In this document: piece after piece, positions 23,091 through 35,300 of the stretch
How positions within the stretch are numbered: the first letter of the stretch is position 1
Layout: each line of letters starts with the position of its first letter
Source of the DNA: Voacanga thouarsii
Lineage: Eukaryota > Streptophyta > Magnoliopsida > Gentianales > Apocynaceae
Assembly (NCBI GenBank): GCA_026120185.1
Contig: JANUWF010001101.1
Coordinates: forward strand, 6,450,001 to 6,514,000
DNA: 64,000 nucleotides
Reading direction: 5' to 3'
Position numbers and translations under genes: made by a program
Notes under the pieces: model-generated
Seen by the model: only the letters and a program-made list of their open reading frames with translations
Database searches by the model: none
Told to the model about the DNA's origin: nothing

Positions 23091-23661
23091 AGCCCTTCAG
23101 CTCAATTCTTCAAGCGCTCTTGCTGATCCCACATTTCTGACTTCCGTCTCTTAGGACTAGGACTAATAATTTTCCCAAGATTTTCAAATTTCTATCGGTT
23201 CTTCAAATTTTCTTGGAAATCTTTCTGGTTTCTTGGTATGTTGCGGTTATTCTTCGTTCAATTGCATTTTGATTCTTGAGCTTTCATTTAAACTGGGCTT
23301 TGTCATTTGTGGTTGATGGTATCTGTTTCTGTGATTGCTTGTTTGGCCTTTTGTAGAAAGTCTTGGGAGTTTAATCTTTCTTCAAAATCTTGGGAAAGTC
23401 CTTGTTCTAGGTGAGTTTTTAATCTGTTTTTGTTATTCAATTTCGTTTCTTGATGTTGATGTTTTGTTTTACCGGGGGTTATTTTATTCGTTTCGAGCCA
23501 TTATGAGATATGAAGCTTTTTTTAATCTTTGTTTTTTGGGTAGAATTTTGATTGATCGTTTATTCAAATTGCTAATTGGTGGTGTAAATTTACTGCTGGA
23601 ATTGTTTATTGATTGAAGTTCGTTCATGTTTAATGTTGATGTGAAGATTTGTGTGGTTTTG
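23091..23661 (+). promoter_or_regulatory. 5' untranslated exons of choline kinase copy A
   Basis: A leader exon ends at 23235 (CTTG|GTATGT). A short exon runs from 23357 (TTTTGTAG|AAAG) to 23410 (CTAG|GTGAGT). A further intron probably ends shortly before the ATG. Copy B shows the same arrangement (donor at 31978, acceptor at 32060 followed by AAAACTTCTTGG), so the leader was duplicated along with the gene. An in-frame ATG at 23626 precedes the chosen start, but it has no counterpart in copy B. Confidence 0.5.
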
Positions 23662-26600
23662 ATGGCGGTGAAAACCAATGGAATCATTGAGGGCAGTTTG
23701 CCTGAGGAATTGCGGAACCTATTATTGTCTCTGGCTTCAAAATGGGGAGATGCTATGGATGCGGGTACCTTCAACGTCATACCTTTGGATGGCGCCATGA
23801 CTAATACAATTTATCGGATAAGTTGGCCTACGAAGATGCAGGATAATCTCCGGACGGTTTTGGTTCGAGTGTATGGTGAAGGTGTTGAACTATTCTTTAA
23901 CCGGGACGAGGAAGTTCGGACTTTCAAGTGCATGGCACTGCACGGCCATGGACCTAGGCTGCTCGGACAATTTTCTTGTGGGCGAGTTGAGGAGTTCATT
24001 CATGCTAAGGTATGCCAAGGTTCAATGATCTGCTCATGAAAATCGAATTTTGCTTGCCCAGAAAGTTGTTTTTAAAGATAAAAAAGAACATAAATTTGTT
24101 TCTGCTTTATTCGTGTACATACTCTGTCTAGAGTTGGAGCTGTGAAATGAAATTGTTGGATTATGTCTTTAAGGTGATATTATGATCTTTTTAATAATTG
24201 ACTACTTATATAGATCTGAGAATCTTTTTTTATCTTGATATTTTTTACGATAAAGAATAAAATTAACAAGCATAATTTCAACATCCCACTTCAGAAAGGA
24301 TTCTTTGGTATCTTTGACAATGAAAGTGCTAAAGGTGAATAAATGCATTGAGGAATCAGGCTTACAAGAATCGGGGCAATCAATCATTGTGTCCTAACAG
24401 GAATTACTAATCCTACTCAGATCTGCTTCAATTACTCACAAAAAAGAATCAGTTTGGGCATGAATAGCTAATAGCTGTCAGAATCTATGCTGAAATTAGT
24501 TTTCTCACTGATAAATACCTCAGAAGATGAACCCTTGATAACCCGTCTCTATGTTTTAAAGAAAAAATTCTAAGAAAATGAATCCCTTGTTAAACTGTCT
24601 TTATGTTTTAAAGAAAAAATTCTAACCGCAACATGAATAGGTTAGCAGTAGAAACATGGAGGAGAGAGCAGGGAATGCCCTATTATTGAATTAAGATTGA
24701 TTATGAGTTGAGGTTGTCATCCCTTACAAAATTTGGTTGAATCAGAAAAATTGATATATAATTGGAATACCTTCTAAGATGTTAGGTCTGGCTTTTTCAG
24801 ATGGTTGACAACGTATAACCATGTAACTTTTCCTCTCATTGGACAACATTCATTTTTGCAAATGCTTGGGACAATTAAATCTGAATAAACTTCTGCAACC
24901 ATTTTCAGCTATCTCGTTGCATTATTAAGGGTTGAAAAGCTAATAAGCTTGTGTATTTAGTGAGGTTAAATATTCTACAGGTCTAGCGTGTGTTGGACAA
25001 ATTCTGAAAGATAAAAGAATTGGATAGGATCAGCACTGCTTTAAATATTCTAGAGCTCCTCCCAAAGAAGAGTAGTAGTTTGACACAACATTTCCATTTA
25101 ATCTCTCTTTGATTCTTCTCTTAGTTGAGGGACTAGTGAAACAGATTTATTGGCTTGAAACTTATGTCTATTTGCTGATTGAATTTTGTGCACCACTCTT
25201 TCTTTTACTTTTAGACTCTATCAGCTGCTGACCTTCGTGACCCTGAGATTTCTGCTCTGATAGCAGCCAAATTGAGGGAATTCCATAAGCTTGACATGCC
25301 TGGACTGAAGAATGTGGTGCTTTGGGATAGAATGAGGTATTAATCATCTGATCATGATATATTTCGGTATTTTGAGAATGAAGAAGCTCCTTGTTTGCTG
25401 ACTATTTGTTTTCCCTCAGAAGCTGGCTCAGTGAGGCCAAGAATTTGGCTTCCCCAGAACATGTGAAGGAATTTTGTTTGGATAAATTAGAGACAGAAAT
25501 TAGTATTCTGGAAAAGGAGTTATCACAGGATGACCAGGACATTGGTTTTTGTCACAACGACCTGCAGTATGGTAACATAATGATTGATGAGAACATGAGA
25601 TCGATTACTGTAATTGTAAGTTTTTACATAATCTATTATACTTCTACCAATTTTTGAATCCATGTTTATTTCAGAGCGCTTTTTTTTTTTTTTAAAAGGC
25701 AGGGAGGTGCACCTTCTTATTGTGTAATTTGGTCCATTTATCAGGATTATGAGTATGCTAGTTACAATCCAGTTGCCTATGACCTTGCAAATCACTTCTG
25801 TGAGATGGCTGCAAATTATCACACTGACACCCCTCATGTTTTGGACTATAATAAGTACCCTGGTAAGCTTTCGTTTATAATAATTAACAATATAAGCCAC
25901 AATTTATAATTTAGATGCAGCAATTTAGTTTTCTTGAGCCACCATTCATCATATCTAACACATCAAGAGCAAGCTGCAGTGCATGAAGCTAATTTGTTTT
26001 TCTGTCCTGCATTCTTGTTGGAAACAGGTCTGGAGGAGCGCCATAGGTTTATACGTCTTTATCTCAATTCTACAGGTTAGTTTCTTCTGATTCCTTTTCT
26101 TGTTTCGTATGAAATAAGAACTCGAACTTGAAAATTTGGTCATGTTTACATCATCTGCCACAAAATTCTGTTGTTTCTTCATATCAATCTTTGCTAAGAA
26201 TAGTATGACATTAGACAAGGCATTAAAAAAGCTCTAGCGTAGAGATTAATATAAAGCTGTATGCTGGACATTTAGGTTAATGTACCTAACCACCAACATA
26301 GAAAAATTGTCATGTTCTTTCAATTGGCAGTTGTCAATTTCTTAGGATGGGCTCTTGTCAGCCATCATTAAACTAACAGAACTCTGGACAAACTCTTGCA
26401 TGCTATAATAGGCCAATTTGCTACATTACTTAAATGTTGGTTCCACAAATGCTTGAAGGTTGGCACACCGAAGCAGGATCACAATATCAAACACATATTA
26501 CCTTGATTTTTATCCAATTGTATACATTTTGTGTGATACCTGCTGAATGGGACCCCTTTAATTTAAAGGAAAAGCTTAGTGAGGATAGCCCTCTTCTTTT

Positions 26601-26949
26601 GAATAGCTTACCAAGTCCATTTGAAGATGGTAGAATTTGACATATCCATGTATTGAACTTAGACCATCAGCCCAGTGATGCTGAAGTGGAGAGGCTTGCC
26701 GAGGATGCAGAGAAGTACACTCTTGCAAACCATTTGTTTTGGGGACTATGGGGAATCATTTCGGTATGCATCTTTAAGACGTGTACTTTTGTAGTTACAT
26801 TTTGATACCCATGTGACAAAAATATGGCTCAAACTCAACTCTGTTTCTTGTAGGCACACGTGAACAACATTGACTTCAATTACTTGGAATATGCGAGGCA
26901 AAGGTTTGAGCAGTACTGGTTGAAGAAGCCCCTCCATGTTAAAGTTTGA
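23662..26949 (+). CDS. Choline kinase (copy A), seven coding exons
   Basis: The enzyme phosphorylates choline with ATP to phosphocholine, the first step of the CDP-choline route to phosphatidylcholine; it is cytosolic. Exons are 23662-24009, 25215-25336, 25420-25615, 25745-25862, 26028-26075, 26663-26763 and 26854-26949. All introns are GT-AG and the frame is open throughout, giving 342 residues, normal for plant choline kinases. Seen motifs are the phosphotransferase loop HNDLQYGNI (residues 202-210, catalytic Asp204) and the choline kinase motif DYEYASYN (from Asp223, metal binding). The N-terminal lobe has [12 protein letters not shown] and [17 protein letters not shown], an ATP-binding segment. 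The start MAVKTNG matches the start of copy B. There is no signal peptide or membrane segment. Ethanolamine kinase is a related alternative, but the overall pattern fits choline kinase better. Confidence 0.92.
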
Positions 26950-29245
26950 TGGTTGGCAACATAGTCTTCTCTTCTGGTACCGGAGCTGTTGTATATGATG
27001 TAAAAATTGTAACTTTTGCGGATGTTCGGTAGGACATCTTGAAGTGCTGAGTTGTCATTCACGCAGTGCCTTCTGCGTATGTTATGTTAGAGAAGGGGAA
27101 GGTTCATACTTCTTAATGAGCAATATACAGTAGTCTTTACGAGAATATTCTTGTCTGAAAATGGCATTCCCAATGACATGATTGCATGCACATTAGTGTG
27201 TACCGTCCAAAAACGATTTGGAAAAGGAGGTTCCAACAGTGAAACCAACTGATGGGGAGAGAGGGGTGATTCTGGGAATGCATATCACAATGAGGTGTGG
27301 CCAAGAGTTCTGCACTGCACAAATGTATTCCTACGTGCAATATCTATATGATTACCAAGAACAATTTCTGTTGTGTTTTTGATATATTTTGTTTAGACTT
27401 TAGAAATTGTTATACATTTAAAGAACACTGAAATTATATAAGTTATGCTAATGTAATATTAATTTTAAATTTTAAAATAGGATCCTCTCTCTATAGAGGG
27501 GAATACTCTAACAATTACACAAACACTTAGTTTGAGAATCTAGAGCACTCTTGTTTCTCCCCTCTCTAAAGTTTTACATTCAAAATTTGTTTTTCTTATA
27601 AAAATATAAAGATAAGGTTACAAGTCAAGTTTTAAAGGTTGTAATTTACCAAAAACTTATAATCTAATATTTGAAACAATTGTACATAGGTTATGTGAGA
27701 TAGCACAAGAGGAGTTTCAATGTGCTCATTGATTGATCCAAGAGCTTCATCCCAATGATTTGAGTAATATACACATAGAGAACTTAATAATAGAATACTT
27801 GGGTTGAATTATTTTTATAATTATTTTTTTAAAAAAAAAAAATCTTGAAAAACGGATATTCAAATTGAGAAAATATGGTGATTGGAGAAGATAGAGGGCT
27901 TTTTAGTCCAATTAGTAGATCTTAGTAGAAAAGAACTATGATTTAGGTAAGGCTGGCGATATTGCCAAGCCATAATCCTCCTGTCAGAGCAAATTTAGCC
28001 AAAATACCTATTTTGTCCCTTAATAAATCTGAAGCTTTTTTCACTTCTGGTCCCTCCTTGCAATTATCCCCTGATTCTAAAGTGCCACTTCCTTCCCCCT
28101 TTCTCTCTCTTACCAACCCTTGCCACTGCCGCATCGTCTTTGTTCTCCCATCACTATCTTTGGCATCAATTTGAACTAACACCGTGCAGCTATGTGGTGT
28201 CTTGATTATACAATACTTAAGATTCCCTTCCTATGGAGCCCATTGCATGAAATTTCAAATGAAGATGCACTCCGTCATTCTGGGGTAGAAAAAGGAAACG
28301 CAAGGTGCAGGTACATTATCAAAAAATAACTGAAGTTATAGATCATACTTAAAATAAAAAAATTTTCAAATATTACTGTCTTACCTCGTTCCCTCTTCCA
28401 AAACCATCTCCTCCACACTTTTTCCTTCCCGCTATCATCCTCGCCCATGGTGCTGCATTGATAGAATGGCTTGGCCTCACACTACATAGCAATTTCAAAG
28501 TTAGATCCAATGAACCAAAAATCCCTCATATTTTATCAGTTGGTGTTAATTCTAATTCATCTTAGGAATCAAAGAATCCTCTCGATTCTTCACACCAAGC
28601 ATGGAACTTCGAAAACTCAAAAGTCAAGTTCACAAACTCATAATTTTACTTTGTCCATTTAAGAATTCTTATTTTAATTTAAAATTTTTAAATTATTAAT
28701 TCATATTTTTTCCTTTTTTAAAAGCTCAAGATGCACTTCCTAAATACATTCACAATTTATCTTTTTTGATATTTTTTCTCCTAAAAATTTAGGAAAAAAG
28801 AAAATTTAACACAATTGGAGCAAGATTCTATAGAATAGGCACATTGAGAGAGACATGGCGAATGCACAAGATGGCTTGATGGCTTGAAGTGGGTTAGTTC
28901 CCCCCCCCCAGCCCCCTCCCAATCCCCAAGTACTATTATTGTATCACGGTGAGTAATATTATGTTTTGATTGAGGATGGCAGTGGCAGGTGGAGAGGAAA
29001 AGAGAAAGGAAAAGAAAAGAAAGCCAACGAAGAGTGACATAAGAATCAGATTGAGTGAAACGGAGTAGTGGGATATATATAAGATAAATGATGGAGCTTG
29101 TGGTGATGAATTGCAGGGTAAAATAGACATTTAGGATAAAATTGCTCTGGCAGGAGGATAATGGATCCGGCAATATCGCTAGCCTTTAGGTAATTGACGT
29201 GTGAATTTAGTACATTTTTTATAATATTTATATATAAAAAAAATA
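26950..29245. other. Spacer between the two choline kinase copies, first part
   Basis: The 3' untranslated region of copy A should occupy the first few hundred bases. A cytosine run (about 28902-28911) and small frames (27943-28182, 28781-29173) are present, but none has a recognisable domain. Confidence 0.5.
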
Positions 29246-29523
29246 TTCCTTCCATCCCACTAAAATTGATCGTGGTTGACTTAACACGATATTTAATATA
29301 AAAGTAAAAGTTAAAATATAATAATATAATATAATAAAAATAAAAAATATGTGAGTCTCATAATATTTTATGTCAAATCTAAAAATATAAATATAATATA
29401 TGTGGGGTATATTGATTATTTTATAATAAATTATATAATAAAAATTTTTCTTTTAAAAAAAATATCAAATTTAGTGAGACAGTTCAAAATAGTAAGTATG
29501 TAATTTTAATAGAACGGAGAAAG
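29246..29523. mobile_element. Stowaway-like MITE (about 278 bp)
   Basis: The left end TTCCTTCCATCCCACTAAAA and the inverted right end CTTTCTCCGTTCTATTAAAA form imperfect inverted repeats with TA on both outer sides. The end sequence is close to the CTCCCTCCGTCCCACTAAAA type common in plant mariner-like MITEs. It is non-coding. Confidence 0.65.
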
Positions 29524-31288
29524 TAAAATTTTAAAAAATGAAAAGAAGTGTGTGAATAATGCATTTAAAGCATGAATAGAGTAAGCCAGCGACCCAACCG
29601 GCTCTCAGGTACTCTCTCATTTGTAATAAAACAAGCATAATTTTTTAAAAATAATTAGTTATTTAAAAAAAACACTAACATTAATACTAATACTAAAGTT
29701 TGGGGGTAAGTGTTATACTATTTTCTTTTCAATTCAAAGCTTACTTTAATTTAAATAAAATTTTATTTTTAAAAAATAATTATATAATTATAATATATTA
29801 TATATATTTTTAATCTTAAGTGATCATACGTTGATATCACATATTTAATAATTTTTTATTATATTTTAAAAAAAATTTATATAAAAACAATTATTGTACT
29901 GTCCAAAGAATGATTTAATTTAACCAATTAGTTTCCAAATAGGATGGGGGCTGTTTGGGGAGTGATGTGATTGGATAAGGTTTTAGAAAAAATTCACTTT
30001 ACCTCTCAAAATCTCACATTATTATCTAAATTTCATTTTGAATTTAATTATTATTTGAATTATAATTTTTTCTCATATTACCATCCAAGTACCTCTAATC
30101 TTTAAATTAAGTTAGTTAATATAATAAATTAAATATAAAATAGAGTAAAATTTTTATTTAACTAACTTAAAGAATAAAAAGACTAATTTAATTAGATTAA
30201 ATTAAGTTAAGATAGTTCAATCATATTATATTTTCTATTTTTTAAATTTAAATAATTTAATCTTTTTATTTTTTAAATTAATTAGGTGAAAATTTTATAT
30301 TATTTTATATTTAATTTATTATGTTAACTAATTTAATTTAAAAATTATAGTTCAATAATAATTAAATTTTAAAAAAATTTATATAATAATGTGAAATTTT
30401 AATTATATTTGAGATGATAAAATAATTTTTTTCGTAAAGTTTTTATCTGGTCACGTGTGGCTTGACTTTCTATTCTTTCCAAGTCGATTGCCGTCTTAAC
30501 AATCAATCCAGGTCACTTCACGTTCAATCAAAAGATGTTGACGCGGTTTCCTCATCTGGAGTAGAACAGAGATAACACTAAGCCCAAAAGAACTAACCCA
30601 ACTATTTCATGGGTAAAACCAAGCGAAGCCAGGCCCAAGAATAATTAAACTCACGAACACCTCCATAACAAGACGTTATAGAACAAGTACGAGTTCTGTT
30701 TTGTTCTTGCAGGTGACTTGGGCCAAATTGTTTTATACCAATGTGTACTACTTTTGTCCACACTACAATCTGGGCCCATTCATACCACGTCGGGCCCTTC
30801 CCCTACGTGTAACTTCGTGGCAAGGATTTTACGGTATTTTCTTTTATGAGAAAAGCATATATTGGCAATGATTGTATTCCCAAATTAGGCTATGCTTTGC
30901 TTATAAGTTCTAAGTGATTTCTTATATAATGTATATTTTGTTATTTTATTACTTAATTAATTTTATATAATGAGGTGAAAAGAAGAAAAAAAAAAGATAT
31001 AAATTTAGATATAAATAAGTAATTTATGTTGTTTAATTAAAAAAAATATGAAAAAAGTAATTAGGAAGGAAAGTTTTATTTTTTTACATTACCTAAAATT
31101 GTTTTTATTAATTTAAATAAATTAAGATATTATTTATTATTTATTATTTATTTTAATAAAATAAAATAAAAATAAATTATAGTATTTAACATTTTTGTTG
31201 GTTGCCACCTCTTTCCCTCCCTCTCATGTCACTTTCCTTCCTAGATTGTGAAGCAATAGTATGTGGAGCTCCCATATCTGTACACATA
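29524..31288. other. Spacer between the two choline kinase copies, second part
   Basis: Mostly AT-rich with repeated AATTTAATT-type words. A higher-GC block at 30440-30850 has no ORF or motif I can support. Confidence 0.5.
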
Positions 31289-31771
31289 CTTCCTCTATTT
31301 ATAAATAATTAATCTAATTATAAAAATTACTTATATTAAGAAATTATAAAATTTTATAATAAAAATAATAAAAATATCTATTATATCTTTTGAAATATTT
31401 TTATTAACTTTTCCACCTTATTAATTTGAACCCAAATACTCCTTTAATTATATCATTCTAAAAATTACATATATATCTCTCTTCTCATCTTTGTCCTTTG
31501 TCTCTCTCTTCCCACTCTTTATTTTAGTATTCTTTTTATCCATATCACTTTATTAAATTATACTTTTGATTATTTTTATAGGATAATTTGATTTTATTGT
31601 TGGTTAAAAATAATTTCAGTATGGATGGTTGTAATACTAATTCATTGATAGAAAATTATGTTAAGGATAAAATTGAAAAAAAATAATTAAATATAACTTA
31701 TATTTAAAAAATGCAAAATTAATTTTAAACAAATTAAAAAAAATTAAGTCAATTATTTCTAAATCAGGAAG
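31289..31771. mobile_element. Stowaway/mariner-like MITE (about 483 bp)
   Basis: The left end CTTCCTCTATTTATAAATAATT and the inverted right end CTTCCTGATTTAGAAATAATT are flanked by TA on both sides. The interior is AT-rich and non-coding. It lies just upstream of the leader of choline kinase copy B. Confidence 0.6.
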
Positions 31772-31799
31772 TATTATTTTTAAAACTATTTTGGTTGCA

Positions 31800-32323
31800 T
31801 CAACGGCGGTAATTGGCGGCGGGTTGCGGTTTACCGTTTACAGGAGAAATAATTGGAATAGATCCCGCCGGATGCGCTGTGCCGATCTCATCTCTGATTT
31901 TCCAGCAAAGCACGTCGCAACGCGCTTTCAGTATCTCCCACCTCTGCGTTTTCCTTCTACCCTGTTCTGATCTTCTTGGTACCTTTATTTTTGGGTTCTT
32001 TATGCTTTGACATTTCTTGATGATATCTGCTTTTGTAATTGTATGTTGCGCATCTTGCAGAAAACTTCTTGGACTTTAATTCAATTGTCTAGTAAAGTCT
32101 TTGTTCTGGTTGTGTTCTTAATCGTTTAAACTTCAGTTATTGATGCTTGATGTTTTGTTTTTACTTGGTTCATTGCCGTGATTTATGAGATAAAAATGTA
32201 ATTTTGATGATTCTTGATTGTTCCGGTGACTCAAACTGATCATTTGGATATAGTTTTACCGCTGGAATTTTGTATTGATGTTTATTCGTATTTATGCTGT
32301 GGTGAAGATTCTTGTTGGTTTTG
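31800..32323 (+). promoter_or_regulatory. 5' untranslated exons of choline kinase copy B
   Basis: A GC-rich leader ends at 31978 (CTTCTTG|GTACC). A second leader exon starts at 32061 after CTTGCAG and ends near GTTCTG|GTTGTG. The pattern matches copy A. Confidence 0.5.
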
Positions 32324-35300
32324 ATGGGGGTGAAAGCTCATGGATTGACTGGCGGAAATCTACCTGAGGAGTTATTGGAAATTTTGTTTTCTCTGGCTTC
32401 AAACTGGGGAGACGATGTAGGTGTGAACAGCTTTAACGTGATTCCTTTGAAGGGCGCCATGACTAATGAGGTTTACAGGGTAAGTTGGCCTACAAGGTTG
32501 CAGGGTAATCATCGAACAGTTTTGGTTCGAGTTTATGGTGAAGGTGTTGAACTTTTCTTTAACCGGGATGAGGAAGTTAGAACTTTCAAGTGGGTTTCAA
32601 TGCATGGCTATGGACCTAGGTTGCTTGGACAGTTCTCCGTGGGGAGAGTTGAGCAGTTCATTGATGCTAAGGTATGCTGAAGTTCAATTATCTTATTATG
32701 AAATTTGCTTATAAAGTAATTTTCTGATATTTGAAAAATGGGAGATTTGCTCCTAATCATTATCTTGGCAAGAGTTGAGGCTGTGATTTGAAAATGTTGG
32801 ATTATGTTTTCACATTTCGATGTGATTCAACAATGATCTTTTTGGTAATTGATTGCTTATGTAGATCAGAAAATCAACTTGGACTTCATTTCTTTTCAAT
32901 GCGAAACTTTAACCTCATTATTACTCCATTTGACTACACATAAGAAAGGATCCCAAAGGCATCTTTGATATAGAAATTGCTCCAGGTGCATAAATAGATT
33001 GAAGGGCTGTTGAGTTTATTTTTATCAACCATCACATCCTTGCAAAAAAGGTTATGATTCTGGTCAGATTGACACACCAATTTACTTTTGTAAAGGAGTA
33101 TCAGTTTTTGTATAAGTTAGTCACTGCTGTCAAAATTTGTTCTTGACTTAGTTTTCCCTCTAATTAAATTTCTACAAAGCTGGAACTTCTGATAAACTGA
33201 GCAATGTGCTGGGCAAGATTAGCCCTATATTAAACATGAAGATGTTAGCAGTAGCTTGAATATCAGACGCTGATGAGCTATAGCTTGACCTCCTACTATT
33301 GAATTAAAGCTGATTAGCAAATTAGGCTGTTGCCTTTGGACCTCAGGATAAAATGGATTTTGCGGTTGGAACAGCCTCTAGAGAATGTTCAAATGGCAGA
33401 TTTTGCACCTGGACTTTTCAGAAAATTTGTCATGTATAATGATCTTTTGTTTTTCCTTTTAGTTCACACTTCACAGTTTGATTGCCCAAAATGCTTTTGA
33501 CAAAAAAAAAAAAAAAAAAAAAAGAAGAAAGATGAAGAAGAAGAAAAAGAAAACGCCAGAAAAATAAATAGCAAAGCAAAATAATACTAACTAACAGATA
33601 TAACTCCTGAATTCCAAGTACAATGACACAACTCAAAACTGAACATCTGCTGCCATTTTGAATCTTCTTCTTGAATTACTAAAGTGAGTGAAACCAAAAA
33701 TTTTATGTAATGTAGAAGATAGTCAATGCCTCTGTGAAAACTGTGTTCTAGGCAGATTCAAATGATTAAGCAGATAGCAATTTTCCTACCTGTTTTTACT
33801 TCTATTATGATTAGGTATTGAGTAATCTGGAGCTTCAAAGAAGAAAATCATTTTTTTTTTTTTTTGTTTTAATTTTTCGTATCATACATCAAGGGAGAGC
33901 AGATGTATGATATGTATGGGTGCTTCACTTTTTACCATTTAAGCTAACACCTTGCCTCAAAAAAACGCAGTTGTTTGTCATGATATTTTGTGTAAGACAT
34001 TCTTATTTTATTTATTAAAAAAAAAAAAATTCTAATTCAAGTTAAGAGTTAAGTTCAACAATTGGCAACTTATATAATTATCTTCCAGTTACATCTATTT
34101 GCTAATTTTTGAATTTTGTTTGCCATGTGCCCTCGTACTTTTAGACACTATCAGCTGCTGACCTTCGTGACCCTGAGATTTCTGCCCTGATAGCAGCCAA
34201 ATTGAGAGAATTTCATAAACTTGATGTGCCTGGTCCAAAAAGTGTGGTGCTGTGGGACAGAATGAGGTATCACTCAACTACTCAAAGTACAGATTGTGCT
34301 TTAAGGATGATGGCCCTTGTTTGCTGATATTTGTCTTTGTTTCTTCTTTTTCCCTTTCCCTTTGCCCTCAGAAACTGGCTAAGTAAGGCCAAGAGTTTGT
34401 GTTCCCTAGAACATGTGAAGGAATGTTGCTTGGACAGTTTAGAGAAAGAAATCAATGTGCTGGAAAAGGATTTGTCACAGGAGAACCAGGAGATTGGTTT
34501 TTGTCACAATGATCTGCAGTATGGTAACATAATGTTTGATGAGAAGACAAGATCAATAATTATAATTGTAATTTTCTGCCTTGATTGCTAATTTAATTAG
34601 TATCTTGTGCCAGTCCATAGATCCATTTTTAATTCAGAAATATTTATTCTCAACCAGATTTTTCTGCTATTTTGCATGCGTGTGTGTTCTATGGGAAATG
34701 CGGTGGGGAAAAAATGGTGAAGGGGAAGGGCAGGAGGGGACTTATGTGGGGCAGTTTACTTTTCAAGGTTTTCTTTCTAGCATGTCTATTGAATATACTC
34801 CTCAGGCTCAAAAAATAAGTTATTTTAGACTTATGCACAAAAATTAGGAATTCTAGAAACAATGGCATTTTATGAGTCAAATTTTCTAAAATATCCTTAA
34901 TATTAATTGGGGGTGCAGCATGTGAAGGGACTAAATGAGAGAGAGGGAGGATTAAATGATAATCATAGGGATATTATTGGAAAATATCATAAATATTCAT
35001 TGATATCTACAAAATGACTAATATTTTGACAAGAGAAATTGGCTCTAAAATGACTTATATTTTGAGACAGAGGGAGTACCTAACTTTGTATAAAAACTAA
35101 AAGAAGATGATCTCGACCCACCAGGATAACTTATGTATTTCAACGATGTCTAAAAGTAAAAGGTCCAAATGATTTTTAGAAGGTCATCTTATGATTAGAA
35201 CACTAAAGTTACAATATATATCAATTTCTTTCCTTTGTACTTTCTATAGGGTTGGCTTATTATTATTATTATTATTATTTGTTTTTTTTGCTTGGGGGGT

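Noticed and set aside
23626..23661. In-frame upstream ATG as start of choline kinase copy A
   Set aside because: The added 12 residues are not matched in copy B and may lie in the leader intron; the MAVKTNG start aligns with the copy B start.
25523..25900. 125-codon minus-strand frame across choline kinase copy A exons 3-4
   Set aside because: Shadow frame over conserved exons and intron; no motif, and the plus-strand gene explains the sequence.
28781..29173. 130-codon minus-strand frame in the choline kinase spacer
   Set aside because: Hydrophobic and Ser-rich from pyrimidine-rich DNA including a C-run; no homology recognised.
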